A DNA stretch of 64,000 bases from a bacterium (GCA_017536545.1 JAFXHF010000007.1:1-64000); one strand, 5' to 3'; shown: positions 18,306 to 26,661, numbered from the stretch's first letter. The notes: a model not told the origin generated them from the sequence alone. Numbers and translations: made by a program.

Positions 18306-18881
18306 ATGAGTTTCTTATTAGGCGCATTCGGAAAATTGGCTGCGGGCAGAAGGGTCAGAGACCTTCAAGCTCGTATGATGCGCGTCCAGTCTAGACTGAG
18401 ACGAGCAACTCGCCAAGTTGAAACAATGAGCAAAATGATCGAAACACAAAAGAAAATGGAGTTGAACCAAATCACTGCGTATGCTCAACAAGCTAACGCA
18501 ATGCTACCAAGTTTACTAGGTTCTAGAATCCCAGGTATGTCACCTGAGCTTCTAGCTAGATTTACTGGTGGTGCTGGATTTAACAATACTCCGCTTACCG
18601 AAGAACAGCAAGTTCAATACGGTAATTTCACTATGGCTATGTCTCAAATCAAAGCCGGAAACGAAATGTCATTAGCTCAGATGAAACAACAAATCGAAGA
18701 AAAGTACGAAAACATGAACGACATGATGCTCGAACCATTAAAACAAGAGCAAGACATGTTACAAACAGAAAAAGATTCTTTAGAATCTCAACTTCAAATC
18801 GCTCAAGCTGATTACGATGCTTGTAAGCAAATGGAAAAAGCTGATGCGAAAAATCTTAAGCCTGAATATACGGCTGGATAG
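18306..18881 (+). CDS. Coiled-coil protein of unknown function, probably abundant
   Basis: 191 residues: a basic N-terminal part (GRRVRDLQARMMRVQSRLRRA), a first heptad region to about residue 60, a loop rich in G, P and F (90-110), and a second long coiled coil to about 180. No signal peptide or membrane segment. Codons are rich in C-ending forms (ttc, atc, aac, cgc), as in the ribosomal genes at 20.6 kb, which implies high expression. AAGGA lies 8 bases before the ATG. A strong terminator follows, so it is monocistronic. No family recognised. Confidence 0.75.
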   Translation: MSFLLGAFGKLAAGRRVRDLQARMMRVQSRLRRATRQVETMSKMIETQKKMELNQITAYAQQANAMLPSLLGSRIPGMSPELLARFTGGAGFNNTPLTEEQQVQYGNFTMAMSQIKAGNEMSLAQMKQQIEEKYENMNDMMLEPLKQEQDMLQTEKDSLESQLQIAQADYDACKQMEKADAKNLKPEYTAG

Positions 18882-18902
18882 GGGAAAAAACACAAGTTTT
18901 TT

Positions 18903-18932
18903 GAGCTCTCGGATAATTCCGAGAGCTTTTTT
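18903..18932 (+). terminator. Rho-independent terminator after the coiled-coil gene
   Basis: A 10-bp perfect stem AGCTCTCGGA / TCCGAGAGCT with loop TAAT is followed by TTTTTT. Confidence 0.93.
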
Positions 18933-18961
18933 GCGTTAGTGTATTAAATTCTGTTAATTGA

Positions 18962-18990
18962 TTTACAAAAATGTGATTATAAGTTACAAT
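18962..18990 (+). promoter_or_regulatory. Promoter for a leaderless TPR-protein message
   Basis: TTTACA (18962-18967), 17 bases, TACAAT (18985-18990). The expected start of transcription falls on or next to the ATG at 18997, and no ribosome binding site is present. Confidence 0.6.
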
Positions 18991-18996
18991 GTAGAC

Positions 18997-20052
18997 ATGG
19001 AAAATATGAGTTTAAATGAGAAGATTAACGACTTAGTCGTAAAAATGGCGAAAGAGCCTAATGTTATTGAAAATTATCATGCTTTATCTGAGTTGTATTT
19101 ACAGCAACAGGATTATGATAAAGTTATGAATGTGTTAGATAGTTTGCTTGCAATTAAGCCTGACGATGTTCAAGCTCTTGTGGGTATGGGTACTATGTGG
19201 TTCTATGAGAGAGATTTTAGAAAATCTCTACAATACTATAATAGAGCACTTGAAGTTAACCCTAAAAACTTCTTGATATATTACAATATCGGGAATGTTT
19301 TTGCTGAGTGGAAAAATTTTTCAAAAGCATTATTCTACTATAATAGAGCTATTGATTTGAATTCATCTAATCCTGCAATTTACAATGCTATTGCTTTGTT
19401 GTATCAAGATATTGAAGATTACGTTGAAGCAAAAGCATATTATGAAAAAGCTCTATCATTAGACCCTGAAAACGTGGATGCGTTAATTGATATGGGGAAT
19501 GTGTGTTTCAAATTGTTTGACTATGAAACTGCTTTAAAATTATTCAAAAAAGTTTTTGTTTTAAATCCTGATAATGAGTTGATTGCAGTATGTATTGCAA
19601 ATGCTCTTACTCTTATGAAAGATGAAAAACAAGCTTACATGTATTATGATAAAGCTCTTTCAATGACTGAAGATAAGTACAAAATTTTTATCTGTTATGC
19701 TATTTCGTTGACTGAGTTTAAAAAGTTTGCTGAAGCTGAGGCTATGTTTAAGAAAGCGATAGAGTTTGATGCAAACTCTCCAAATGCTTATGTGCTTTTA
19801 GCTAATTTATATACAAGTTTAGACAGAATTCCAGAGGCTATTGATTTATATAAAAAATCGCTTCAAGTAGCACCAAATGATGCAGAAACTTATATGTTAT
19901 TAGGTAATGCTCATTATTTGGATAGCGATATTGAACAAGCTATTTCATCTTATAAATCATCTATAAATCTAGCTCCAGAAAATGATGAGTATAGATTGAT
20001 TTATTCTCAAGTAATGGATGATTATGTAAGATCTGTTCGTGGTGAAGCGTAA
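18997..20052 (+). CDS. Tetratricopeptide repeat protein
   Basis: 351 residues made almost entirely of about nine 34-residue TPR units, visible as repeated W/L-G-Y-A-P patterns such as DFRKSLQYYNRALEVNPKN, NFSKALFYYNRAIDLNSSN and DYVEAKAYYEKALSLDPEN. TPR arrays are protein-binding scaffolds. No signal peptide, so likely cytoplasmic. The ATG at 18997 lies 7 bases after a TACAAT box, implying leaderless translation; a TTG at 18958 would fall inside the promoter. Its stop overlaps the next start (TAATG), so the partner is the membrane protein at 20052. Confidence 0.88.
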   Translation: MENMSLNEKINDLVVKMAKEPNVIENYHALSELYLQQQDYDKVMNVLDSLLAIKPDDVQALVGMGTMWFYERDFRKSLQYYNRALEVNPKNFLIYYNIGNVFAEWKNFSKALFYYNRAIDLNSSNPAIYNAIALLYQDIEDYVEAKAYYEKALSLDPENVDALIDMGNVCFKLFDYETALKLFKKVFVLNPDNELIAVCIANALTLMKDEKQAYMYYDKALSMTEDKYKIFICYAISLTEFKKFAEAEAMFKKAIEFDANSPNAYVLLANLYTSLDRIPEAIDLYKKSLQVAPNDAETYMLLGNAHYLDSDIEQAISSYKSSINLAPENDEYRLIYSQVMDDYVRSVRGEA

Positions 20053-20459
20053 TGCGAAAACGACGTACTGTTGACTGGGTAGATAGGATAATTTCAGTAT
20101 TATCTTATGTTACTGCGGGTTGGTTCGGTATGATTTATTGTATTATTTTATATTTTAGAAAAAAAATGCCTTCTAAATTTGTAAGATACAATATTTTTCA
20201 GTCGATATTTATATCACTGTTGTTTTTTGTGTTATCTTTTGGTTTCGGGTTGTTATTGAAATTTTTATCTTACATCCCGTTCTTGAACTACATTGTTGCG
20301 TCAATTACATTTCAATTTAATCGTCCTGTGTTCTTTGAATATTCGCTCATTCAAATTTTTGTTATTGGTTTGACCTTATACATGTCTGTTATATGTTTAA
20401 CTGGACGATTGCCTCGAGTTTATTGGGTTTCAAAAATTATAGATAATGCTGTTAGATAA
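20052..20459 (+). CDS. Small membrane protein, possibly Tic20-like
   Basis: 135 residues with four hydrophobic segments (about 13-35, 47-70, 76-88 and 100-120). The phrase KMPSKFVRYNIFQSIFISLLFFVLS resembles the 'xxxRFNAMQAI' helix of cyanobacterial Tic20/Ycf60-type proteins, but the match is short and I give it as a possibility only. It is translationally coupled to the TPR protein by a TAATG overlap, suggesting that the TPR scaffold acts at the membrane with it. Confidence 0.6.
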   Translation: MRKRRTVDWVDRIISVLSYVTAGWFGMIYCIILYFRKKMPSKFVRYNIFQSIFISLLFFVLSFGFGLLLKFLSYIPFLNYIVASITFQFNRPVFFEYSLIQIFVIGLTLYMSVICLTGRLPRVYWVSKIIDNAVR

Positions 20460-20492
20460 TACTCTTTGATGTGTCTAAATCTTAATACAGTG

Positions 20493-20522
20493 TTGACATT
20501 TGGTTATGCTTGGTGTTTTATA
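20493..20522 (+). promoter_or_regulatory. Promoter of the rpsL-rpsG operon
   Basis: TTGACA (20493-20498), 18 bases, TTTATA (20517-20522). A transcript starting near 20530 would carry a leader of about 120 bases. Confidence 0.6.
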
Positions 20523-20531
20523 TAAGTGGAT

Positions 20532-20624
20532 ACTAGCCGAAATTTTCGTGCTGGATTTGACGGTTAGTACGAAAGTAAAAGCAGGGTAGCGACGCCCAAG
20601 CACCCTAAAATAGCTTAGAGTAGG
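20532..20624 (+). promoter_or_regulatory. Structured 5' leader of rpsL, possible ribosomal-protein control site
   Basis: Visible pairings: ACTAGCCG (20532-20539) with CGGTTAGT (20561-20568, one G-U), TAC-GAAA-GTA tetraloop hairpin (20568-20577) and AGGGT (20583-20587) with ACCCT (20602-20606). The leader is far longer than a ribosome site needs. Autogenous control by S7 or S12 would be the usual explanation; this is inference. Confidence 0.4.
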
Positions 20625-20652
20625 GCAATTGGTAAAATTAAAAGGAGAAATT

Positions 20653-21039
20653 ATGCCAACTATTAACCAGCTTGTACGTTCAGAACGTAAAAAGCTACAA
20701 GACAAAACAAAATCACCAGCTTTGATGAATTGTCCTCAAAGACGTGGTGTATGTACTAGGGTTTACACTACAACCCCTAAAAAACCAAACTCAGCACTTA
20801 GAAAAGTAGCCAGAGTAAGATTAACAAATGGATTTGAAGTAACTTCATACATCCCAGGTATCGGTCACAACCTACAAGAACACAGTGTTGTTCTTATTCG
20901 TGGTGGTCGTGTTAAGGATTTACCTGGTGTTCGTTATCACATCGTTCGTGGTACTTTAGATACTGCAGGTGTTGCTAACAGAGCTCAAAGTAGATCTAAA
21001 TATGGTGCTAAGAAAAATGCTAAAGGAGGTAAGAAATAA
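20653..21039 (+). CDS. rpsL: 30S ribosomal protein S12
   Basis: 128 residues, standard bacterial S12. The start [13 protein letters not shown], the decoding-centre loop [12 protein letters not shown] (about 42-53) and [14 protein letters not shown] (about 85-98) are intact, with the lysines whose change gives streptomycin resistance present as wild type. AAAGGAG before the ATG at 20653 fixes the start. It overlaps rpsG by one base. The protein binds 16S rRNA at the decoding site. Confidence 0.98.
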   Translation: MPTINQLVRSERKKLQDKTKSPALMNCPQRRGVCTRVYTTTPKKPNSALRKVARVRLTNGFEVTSYIPGIGHNLQEHSVVLIRGGRVKDLPGVRYHIVRGTLDTAGVANRAQSRSKYGAKKNAKGGKK

Positions 21040-21509
21040 TGTCTAGACGTTCTAAACCTGCAAGAAGAATACCTTTAGCAGACCCAGTTTACAATAGCGT
21101 TGATATTTCTAAATTCATCAACAGAATTATGAGACGTGGTAAAAAATCATTAGCAGAGAAAATTTTCTATGCAACAATGGAAAGAATTAAAGAAAGAACT
21201 AACGAAGATCCAATCGCTATTTTCCAAAAAGCGATGACAAATGCTACTCCATTATTGGAAGTTAAAGCTCGTCGTATCGGTGGTTCTACTTACCAAGTTC
21301 CAATCGAAGTTAAAGCAGATAGAGGTTTCGCTCTTTCTTCTTCTTGGTTGATTGAATCAGCTAAGAAAAGAGGCGGTAAATCATTTATCGACAAATTAAC
21401 TAATGAATTAATCGATGCTTCAAACGGTCAAGGTGCAGCTTGCAAAAAACGTGAAGATACTCACAAAATGGCTGAAGCTAACAAAGCTTTCGCTCACTAT
21501 AGATACTAA
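21039..21509 (+). CDS. rpsG: 30S ribosomal protein S7
   Basis: 156 residues, the usual S7 length, with [26 protein letters not shown] and the conserved ARRIGGSTYQVPIEV and AFAHYRY C-terminus. It binds the 3' domain of 16S rRNA and is the typical autoregulator of this operon in other bacteria. A terminator follows, so fusA and tuf, which usually come next, are not in this operon. Confidence 0.98.
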   Translation: MSRRSKPARRIPLADPVYNSVDISKFINRIMRRGKKSLAEKIFYATMERIKERTNEDPIAIFQKAMTNATPLLEVKARRIGGSTYQVPIEVKADRGFALSSSWLIESAKKRGGKSFIDKLTNELIDASNGQGAACKKREDTHKMAEANKAFAHYRY

Positions 21510-21530
21510 TTCATTATTAGTTATAAATTT

Positions 21531-21565
21531 AAAGACACTCGGTTTAATTGCTGAGTGTCTTTTTT
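21531..21565. terminator. Terminator shared by rpsG and the convergent glutaredoxin gene
   Basis: The stem AAAGACACTC / GAGTGTCTTT has a 12-base loop and is followed by TTTTT on the plus strand. The glutaredoxin stop codon lies inside its loop. Confidence 0.85.
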
Positions 21566-21780
21566 ACATATTTAATTATTTCATCAGATTCGTATATTTT
21601 GTCATTTGTCTCTTCGTTATATAAAAATGGAACTTGTTCTTTACCCCCAATTGATAATAATCTTAGAATATTATCTTTATTTATAATGTCAAATTTATGA
21701 TACTTAATATTATTTTCTTTCAAAAATTCCATTACTTTTATGCAATATGGACAAGTTTCTAATATAAATAAGTCAAACAT
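21544..21780 (-). CDS. Glutaredoxin
   Basis: 78 residues with the whole small-glutaredoxin fold: active site C10-P-Y-C13, the cis-proline turn EQVPFL near 49-54, and a final helix DEIIKYVKKTL. It reduces disulphides in the cytoplasm, normally with glutathione or through thioredoxin reductase (a trxB lies at 29 kb). AAAAAAAGGAGGAA precedes the ATG. The 3' end lies in the rpsG terminator. Confidence 0.9.
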   Translation of the reverse strand: MFDLFILETCPYCIKVMEFLKENNIKYHKFDIINKDNILRLLSIGGKEQVPFLYNEETNDKIYESDEIIKYVKKTLSN

Positions 21781-21852
21781 TTATTCCTCCTTTTTTTGTA
21801 TGATGATATTATTTTATATATTTATCATCGTCTAAAGAGTTATTAGCTATCT

Positions 21853-21882
21853 TTGTAATTGCAAAATCTTAATGTTTATAAT
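21853..21882 (+). promoter_or_regulatory. Promoter of wecB with almost no leader
   Basis: TTGTAA (21853-21858), 18 bases, TATAAT (21877-21882); the ATG at 21894 is 11 bases after the -10 box and lacks a ribosome binding site. Confidence 0.6.
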
Positions 21883-21893
21883 AAACTACAGCT

Positions 21894-23018
21894 ATGAATA
21901 AGAAGAATATATTATTTGTCTTTGGTACTCGTCCAGAAGTTATAAAATTAGCTCCAGTTATTTTAGAACTTAAAAAATACCCTGAAAATTATAGGGTAAT
22001 TATTTGTAATACTGAACAGCAAAAAGAGTTATCAAATCAAACTTTGGCGTATTTTGGATTACAAGCTGATATTAATTTGGACTGTATGCGTGAAAATCAG
22101 ACTCTTTCTGAAGTTCAAGCTCGTATTTTAACTTCGTTGGATAAAGTTTATACAGATAATAAAATCGATGCTACTATTGTTCAAGGTGACACAATGACGG
22201 TTCTTTGTGGAGCTTTGGCTAGTTTTTATCGTAAAATTCCTGTGTTCCATGTTGAAGCTGGTTTACGTTCTTATGATATATTTGAGCCATTTCCAGAAGA
22301 AGTTATGCGTCAAATGACTTCTCGTGTGGCTGATTTGCATTTTGCACCAACAGAAAAGAATAAAAATGCCTTATTAAAGGAAGATATTGCAGAATCAAAA
22401 GTATTTGTTACTGGTAACACTGTAATTGATGCTCTATTCTGTTTATCTGATTCAACAATAAATCAAGCTAAATCCTATTTTGTTGATAATAATATTGAAA
22501 TTGATGATAAGTTAGTCTTGATTACTGTTCACCGTAGAGAAAACCACGGAGAGCGTATTGATAGAATTCTAGATGCAATTGAATGTTTAGTAAAAACTTA
22601 TACTGATCATAAGTTTGTTATTCCTGTTCATCCAAATCCTAATGTAAAATGTAAAGTTCACTCTAGATTGGGTGAATATGATAATGTGCATTTGTTAAAA
22701 CCTTTAGATTATCCATATTTAGTATATTTAATGAAAAATGCAAAATTGATTTTAACTGATTCAGGTGGAATTCAAGAAGAAGCACCAACTTTTGGATGTC
22801 CTACTCTTGTTATGCGATATGAAACAGAACGTCAAGAAGGTGTTGATGCAGGGGTTTCTGTTCTTGTAGGTGCAGATTATGATAAAATAGTCTCTTTATC
22901 AAGTGAAATATTATCAAAATCAAGAGAAGAAACTCGTTTGAAAGCTCAAAATCCTTATGGGGTTGGTGATTCTGCTCATACTATTAAAAATATTATTGAT
23001 GGATATTTTGCGAAATAA
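21894..23018 (+). CDS. wecB: UDP-N-acetylglucosamine 2-epimerase (non-hydrolysing)
   Basis: 374 residues, the standard length. VFGTRPEVIKLAPV at 9-22, VQGDTMTVLCGAL near 99, HVEAGLRSYD near 121, TVHRRENHG near 208 and LTDSGGIQEEAP near 287 are the family's catalytic and UDP-binding motifs. It converts UDP-GlcNAc to UDP-ManNAc for surface polysaccharide. It stands alone with its own promoter. No other ManNAc-pathway gene is in the window, although csaB at 34.7 kb is also a surface-glycan gene. Confidence 0.95.
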   Translation: MNKKNILFVFGTRPEVIKLAPVILELKKYPENYRVIICNTEQQKELSNQTLAYFGLQADINLDCMRENQTLSEVQARILTSLDKVYTDNKIDATIVQGDTMTVLCGALASFYRKIPVFHVEAGLRSYDIFEPFPEEVMRQMTSRVADLHFAPTEKNKNALLKEDIAESKVFVTGNTVIDALFCLSDSTINQAKSYFVDNNIEIDDKLVLITVHRRENHGERIDRILDAIECLVKTYTDHKFVIPVHPNPNVKCKVHSRLGEYDNVHLLKPLDYPYLVYLMKNAKLILTDSGGIQEEAPTFGCPTLVMRYETERQEGVDAGVSVLVGADYDKIVSLSSEILSKSREETRLKAQNPYGVGDSAHTIKNIIDGYFAK

Positions 23019-23040
23019 AAAGCAAGTTTTTCAACTTGCT
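23017..23040 (-). terminator. Terminator for the minus-strand gene at 23095
   Basis: The hairpin AGCAAGTT / AACTTGCT with a 4-base loop is followed by TTTTTATTTC on the minus strand but by no T tract on the plus strand. It also marks the end of wecB. Confidence 0.7.
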
Positions 23041-23094
23041 TAGACATAAAATGTTTTAGGGATATATTTAAGTTTTTTCTTGAGGTTTAAGTCT

Positions 23095-23742
23095 TTATCT
23101 GATTGAAGAAGTTAATCTTTCGTCAATTTTTCTATCAATCTTTTTAAGCATTTTTCTCATTCTTAAATCTGAATTATTATTTATAATTGGATTTGTAAAC
23201 ATTTCACTTCTGTATTTACGGTACATTTGGATTTCTCTGTCTTTAATATCTTTTTTGATAAGAATTTTATCATCTTCTTCTGCAATATCTTTTGAGATTT
23301 TGAATATCACACCAAATAGTGCCATTACAAATACTGCCCATAAAATTTTATCAACAGGAAGAGTTTCTCCAACGATTGTAGTTTCACCATCGATTGATTC
23401 CATCATAACTGTTGAGTTTTTAATATTATCTGCGGTGATATATATTTTTAATTTATTTGGAGCTGAGTTTTCTATAACTAATCCGTCAATACTGTTTGTT
23501 CCTTTGTAAATAGCATTAACAGTTTCAGATGAAGAAATACCTGTTAATTCCATTATTAGTTCATTATTTGCTGGGGTTTTCTTAACCACTTTTGCAATTT
23601 TATCAGAACCAAGTACAACGTTATAACCAGAATTATTCTTCTCTAATGTGATTGTGTGTAAGTTATTGCTGGCAGCTTTTACTGTCAGTGTTGAGAAAGC
23701 AAATGTAATTAAGAATGTTAATATTAAAATTATTCTCTTCAT
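23095..23742 (-). CDS. Secreted membrane-anchored protein, AMIN-like domain
   Basis: 215 residues. Signal peptide MKRIILILTFLITFAFSTLTVKA, a beta-rich external domain (about 27-120, with LHTITLEKNNSGYNVVLGS and NKLKIYITAD strands) that resembles AMIN domains, then a membrane helix near 132-148 (ILWAVFVMALFGVIFKI) and a charged cytoplasmic tail. AMIN domains often bind peptidoglycan or target envelope proteins; the two-sided topology suggests an envelope sensor or anchor. The AMIN assignment is by pattern only. AGGTAAGGGAAT lies before the ATG. Confidence 0.65.
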   Translation of the reverse strand: MKRIILILTFLITFAFSTLTVKAASNNLHTITLEKNNSGYNVVLGSDKIAKVVKKTPANNELIMELTGISSSETVNAIYKGTNSIDGLVIENSAPNKLKIYITADNIKNSTVMMESIDGETTIVGETLPVDKILWAVFVMALFGVIFKISKDIAEEDDKILIKKDIKDREIQMYRKYRSEMFTNPIINNNSDLRMRKMLKKIDRKIDERLTSSIR

Positions 23743-23847
23743 TCCCTTACCTCCCTAATCTACATTTTTATATTACACTTGTTTTTAAGCATGTACATCA
23801 ATCTATAGGTTTAGATGCCTAATCCATAAGTTTTAAATTTTATATTA

Positions 23848-23858
23848 ACTTTTGTAAC
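23848..23858 (+). promoter_or_regulatory. ACTTTTGTAAC element upstream of the Cys-rich protein gene
   Basis: The 11-base ACTTTTGTAAC lies 94 bases before the ATG at 23942, preceded by TATTA. The identical 11-mer is at 52446-52456, and ACTTTTGT recurs as an inverted repeat at 49076-49103. Confidence 0.35.
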
Positions 23859-23941
23859 GAAAATACCCCATGCTGAAATTGAGTATTTTTTTATTCCTTT
23901 ATATAGGTGTAAGAGAACACGAGATATCAGGAGAAATTAAG

Positions 23942-24313
23942 ATGATTTTATTATTCGGAGACAAAGCAGCAGCTAAGAACAATTCTTCAAGCAAAGCTAA
24001 TAGTGTAAAGAATAATAACCCTGTTGAAAATTCTGGTATTTTAGCAATGAATTTAACGGATGCTAAAAGCCTTTTAACAATGGGAGAATATGATACTTAT
24101 ATTTCAAATAGTCCTGTAGCAATCGACTATGCAATGTATGCAAATTATGATTATTCAGATTCTGAAGGTTCAGGTTTTATGGGTGAATTTTCAGCAGCAG
24201 TTGCAGTTTTAGGTGATTGTGGATTCTCTGCAGGTGGATTTGATTGTGGCGGAGCTTCATTCTCGTCTTGTTCATCAGGTTCATCTTGCTCATCTTTTGC
24301 TTCAGTTTGTTAA
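23942..24313 (+). CDS. Small protein with Cys/Ser/Gly-rich tail
   Basis: 123 residues. The last 31 residues hold five cysteines spaced 8, 7, 5 and 6 residues apart among Gly and Ser (GDCGFSAGGFDCGGASFSSC and on to a terminal Cys). The first half is soluble and Ser/Asn-rich; no signal peptide. CAGGAGAAA precedes the ATG at 23942, which I prefer to an upstream ATG at 23870 that would add a hydrophobic stretch read through the promoter region. The leader-plus-Cys-rich-tail layout recalls RiPP precursors, but no maturation enzyme is adjacent. A metal-binding or lipid- or prenyl-modified tail is an alternative. A strong terminator follows. Confidence 0.6.
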   Translation: MILLFGDKAAAKNNSSSKANSVKNNNPVENSGILAMNLTDAKSLLTMGEYDTYISNSPVAIDYAMYANYDYSDSEGSGFMGEFSAAVAVLGDCGFSAGGFDCGGASFSSCSSGSSCSSFASVC

Positions 24314-24347
24314 TTTTCCAAGTTGTTATAATGATGGATGATAATTG

Positions 24348-24380
24348 AAAGAGTAGAATTAATTTCTACTCTTTTTTTTG
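24348..24380 (+). terminator. Rho-independent terminator after the Cys-rich protein gene
   Basis: The perfect stem AAAGAGTAGAA / TTCTACTCTTT with a 5-base loop is followed by TTTTT. Confidence 0.92.
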
Positions 24381-24399
24381 TTGATTTTATATAGATTAT

Positions 24400-24421
24400 C
24401 AATTGTAACAAAATCTTAACA
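24400..24421 (+). promoter_or_regulatory. Second copy of the CAATTGTAACA-n4-CTTAACA element
   Basis: It lies 111 bases before the ATG of the 716-aa gene and matches the element at 18201-18221 in both half-sites. Confidence 0.4.
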
Positions 24422-24510
24422 ATACGCTTCAAAATATTAAAGTTTTGGGAAAATATGCCGATTTATAGAGTAAGGAAACTTTAAGGAAATTCGAAAGGAC
24501 ACAGCAAACA

Positions 24511-26661
24511 ATGGGAATGGCAGCATCACAAGCTAGATTATTAACTATTACAGCTCGTTTAGCTGACAATGAGTTGAGATCTCAAACCATTAATAATGCA
24601 AAAATGCGTTTGGCTACTCAAAGTTCTCAAGCTAGTGAGAATTATATCAATGCGTTAAACAACGCTACTTATAAATTCGCTAGTTATGATGAAGCTGGTA
24701 ATGCGATTTCTCAAGATTTGACTTATAATGCTTTGACAGCTTATAGTTCATACAATACTCAGTATGGTCTTATCAATTCAGCTGGTCAAATTCTAGTTAG
24801 TGAATCAGAAGCAGCTATGTTTACTCAAGCAAATGGTAACTTAAATGCTTACTTATTAGCTCACGGTCTAGAATATACAACAACTTATTTTGATGAATTA
24901 GGGGCTATAGAAAATGGTTCTTATCCTGACCCATTTGATGTTTTAGATGTTGAAGAATTAAAAACAGCATATGAACAATATGGTTCATACGAAAACTCTT
25001 TGGAAGTTGAAAATTTTCAAAATAACTATGCTGTATTTATGCATGCTCAAAATAATCTTATCAAAGGTTCAGAAGCATCATTGGAGTCATACTTAACTCA
25101 TTCAACAAATCCAAAATTGATTTCAAGTGATGAAAATGGTTTTTCTCTAGATTTTACTGGTTATTCTGGACTATCAAATATTTTAAACCGTTTTCAATCT
25201 GCTTTTTTGACTAATAATAATACATATAATTTAAACAACTTAAAAAATAATGGTGTTATTTCTGAATCATTAGAAACTGAACTTACTAGTGATAAAGTTA
25301 ATGCTTTAAAATATGTTTCAAATGCACCATATACTGAAGATAAAGAGCTTAAATACAAAGGTGGTATTGAAGTTTCAGAAGAGGCTGAATTTGTAACTAA
25401 TCCAACGTCTGACGATAAAAAGGAATATATTTTAGATGATGGTATTAAGGTATTGGTTGATGCTGATGGTAATATAACTGGAATTGACATGACAGAGCTT
25501 ACTTCAGGTTTAACTGAGGGTGAAACTATTGTTCAAACAGGACCATTAGATGATGATGGAAATGTTGTAACTTCTGGAGTAGCTTTTGAAGATTTTGTTA
25601 ATGGATTATCTTACAAGCATACAGTACCACATGATGATGGTATAGGCGAATCTGTAGCTGAATATTTCTTTGCAATTAGCAAAAATGCTGGTGGTGAATA
25701 TTCATTAACTTCAAAAAGATATATATTTTCAGATGCAGAGTTAATAGCTGAATTAAATTCTAAAACTAATGATATTATTTCATCAGTATTAACTCAAGCT
25801 AACTATGAAAATTTCGCAGATATGTTGTTACATATGTCAGATACAGAGTTGCAATATTATGGTATTGCTATAGATAAAATGATTCCTAATGTGGGTAAAA
25901 CTCTAGGAGAAATCTTAGCTCTATATACAACAGCTAAAGATACATTCTTAAATACTATTTTTGATGATACTGAAGCCCTTGCGAGTTTAGGTGGTCTAAC
26001 TTCAAAGGCTTTCGTAGAACAAGCATTAAAATCTGGTGCAGTTGCATTCCAAGATGAAAACGGCGAAGATGTTTTAGTTACACCTGAAAACTTAACAGAT
26101 ATTGACTTTGTTCTTAAATATTTAAATGAGAAAAAACTTAAGCAATCTGAAAGTTTCAACACAGTAATTAAAGAGTTCTTAGTTGAAGAAATTATGTTGG
26201 TTTATGGCGAACCTAAATATGCTTGGGTTGATGTAAACGACACTGCTAATACTGGTAATGCTGATGCAAAAGCTCAATGGTACACAAACTTATTCAATAG
26301 AATGAACCAAGGTTTCAAAGCTTTAGAAAATGGCTTAGCTTCTTCTAAAGAATGGATGGAATATGCTCTAGAATCAGGCATTGTAACATTAGAACAAGTT
26401 GATAAAAACTTCAAATGGAATGGTTTAGATTACAAAACTTGTATCAAAATTACAGAAGAAACTGATGAAGCAGCTGTTACAAAAGCTGAAGCTGAATATA
26501 ACAGAGCTATGAATGATATCGAAGCTAAAGATAATATCTATACTTTAGAATTGAAAAATATTGATACTGAACACTCAGCATTACAAACTGAATATGATGT
26601 AATTAAAGGTGTAATCGATAAAAATATTTCTAGAACATTTAAATTCAATCAAAGTGCATAA
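24511..26661 (+). CDS. Large lineage-specific protein with MGMAASQARLL N-terminus
   Basis: 716 residues, acidic, no signal peptide, no membrane segment. The N-terminus MGMAASQARLLTITARLADN, followed by a predicted helix with INNAKMRLATQSSQASENYINALN, matches what I recall as a recurrent opening of uncharacterised Gastranaerophilales proteins. The middle is asparagine- and glutamate-rich; the C-terminus (about 640-700) is a coiled coil. Secretion-system filament or hook-type proteins often have similar helical ends, but no secretion genes are nearby. AAAGGA precedes the ATG at 11 bases. Monocistronic between two terminators. Confidence 0.75.
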   Translation: MGMAASQARLLTITARLADNELRSQTINNAKMRLATQSSQASENYINALNNATYKFASYDEAGNAISQDLTYNALTAYSSYNTQYGLINSAGQILVSESEAAMFTQANGNLNAYLLAHGLEYTTTYFDELGAIENGSYPDPFDVLDVEELKTAYEQYGSYENSLEVENFQNNYAVFMHAQNNLIKGSEASLESYLTHSTNPKLISSDENGFSLDFTGYSGLSNILNRFQSAFLTNNNTYNLNNLKNNGVISESLETELTSDKVNALKYVSNAPYTEDKELKYKGGIEVSEEAEFVTNPTSDDKKEYILDDGIKVLVDADGNITGIDMTELTSGLTEGETIVQTGPLDDDGNVVTSGVAFEDFVNGLSYKHTVPHDDGIGESVAEYFFAISKNAGGEYSLTSKRYIFSDAELIAELNSKTNDIISSVLTQANYENFADMLLHMSDTELQYYGIAIDKMIPNVGKTLGEILALYTTAKDTFLNTIFDDTEALASLGGLTSKAFVEQALKSGAVAFQDENGEDVLVTPENLTDIDFVLKYLNEKKLKQSESFNTVIKEFLVEEIMLVYGEPKYAWVDVNDTANTGNADAKAQWYTNLFNRMNQGFKALENGLASSKEWMEYALESGIVTLEQVDKNFKWNGLDYKTCIKITEETDEAAVTKAEAEYNRAMNDIEAKDNIYTLELKNIDTEHSALQTEYDVIKGVIDKNISRTFKFNQSA

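Noticed and set aside
23942-24313. A RiPP cluster with the radical SAM genes of the window
   Set aside because: The radical SAM genes are 7 and 18 kb away, belong to the B12-type family and are co-transcribed with other genes.
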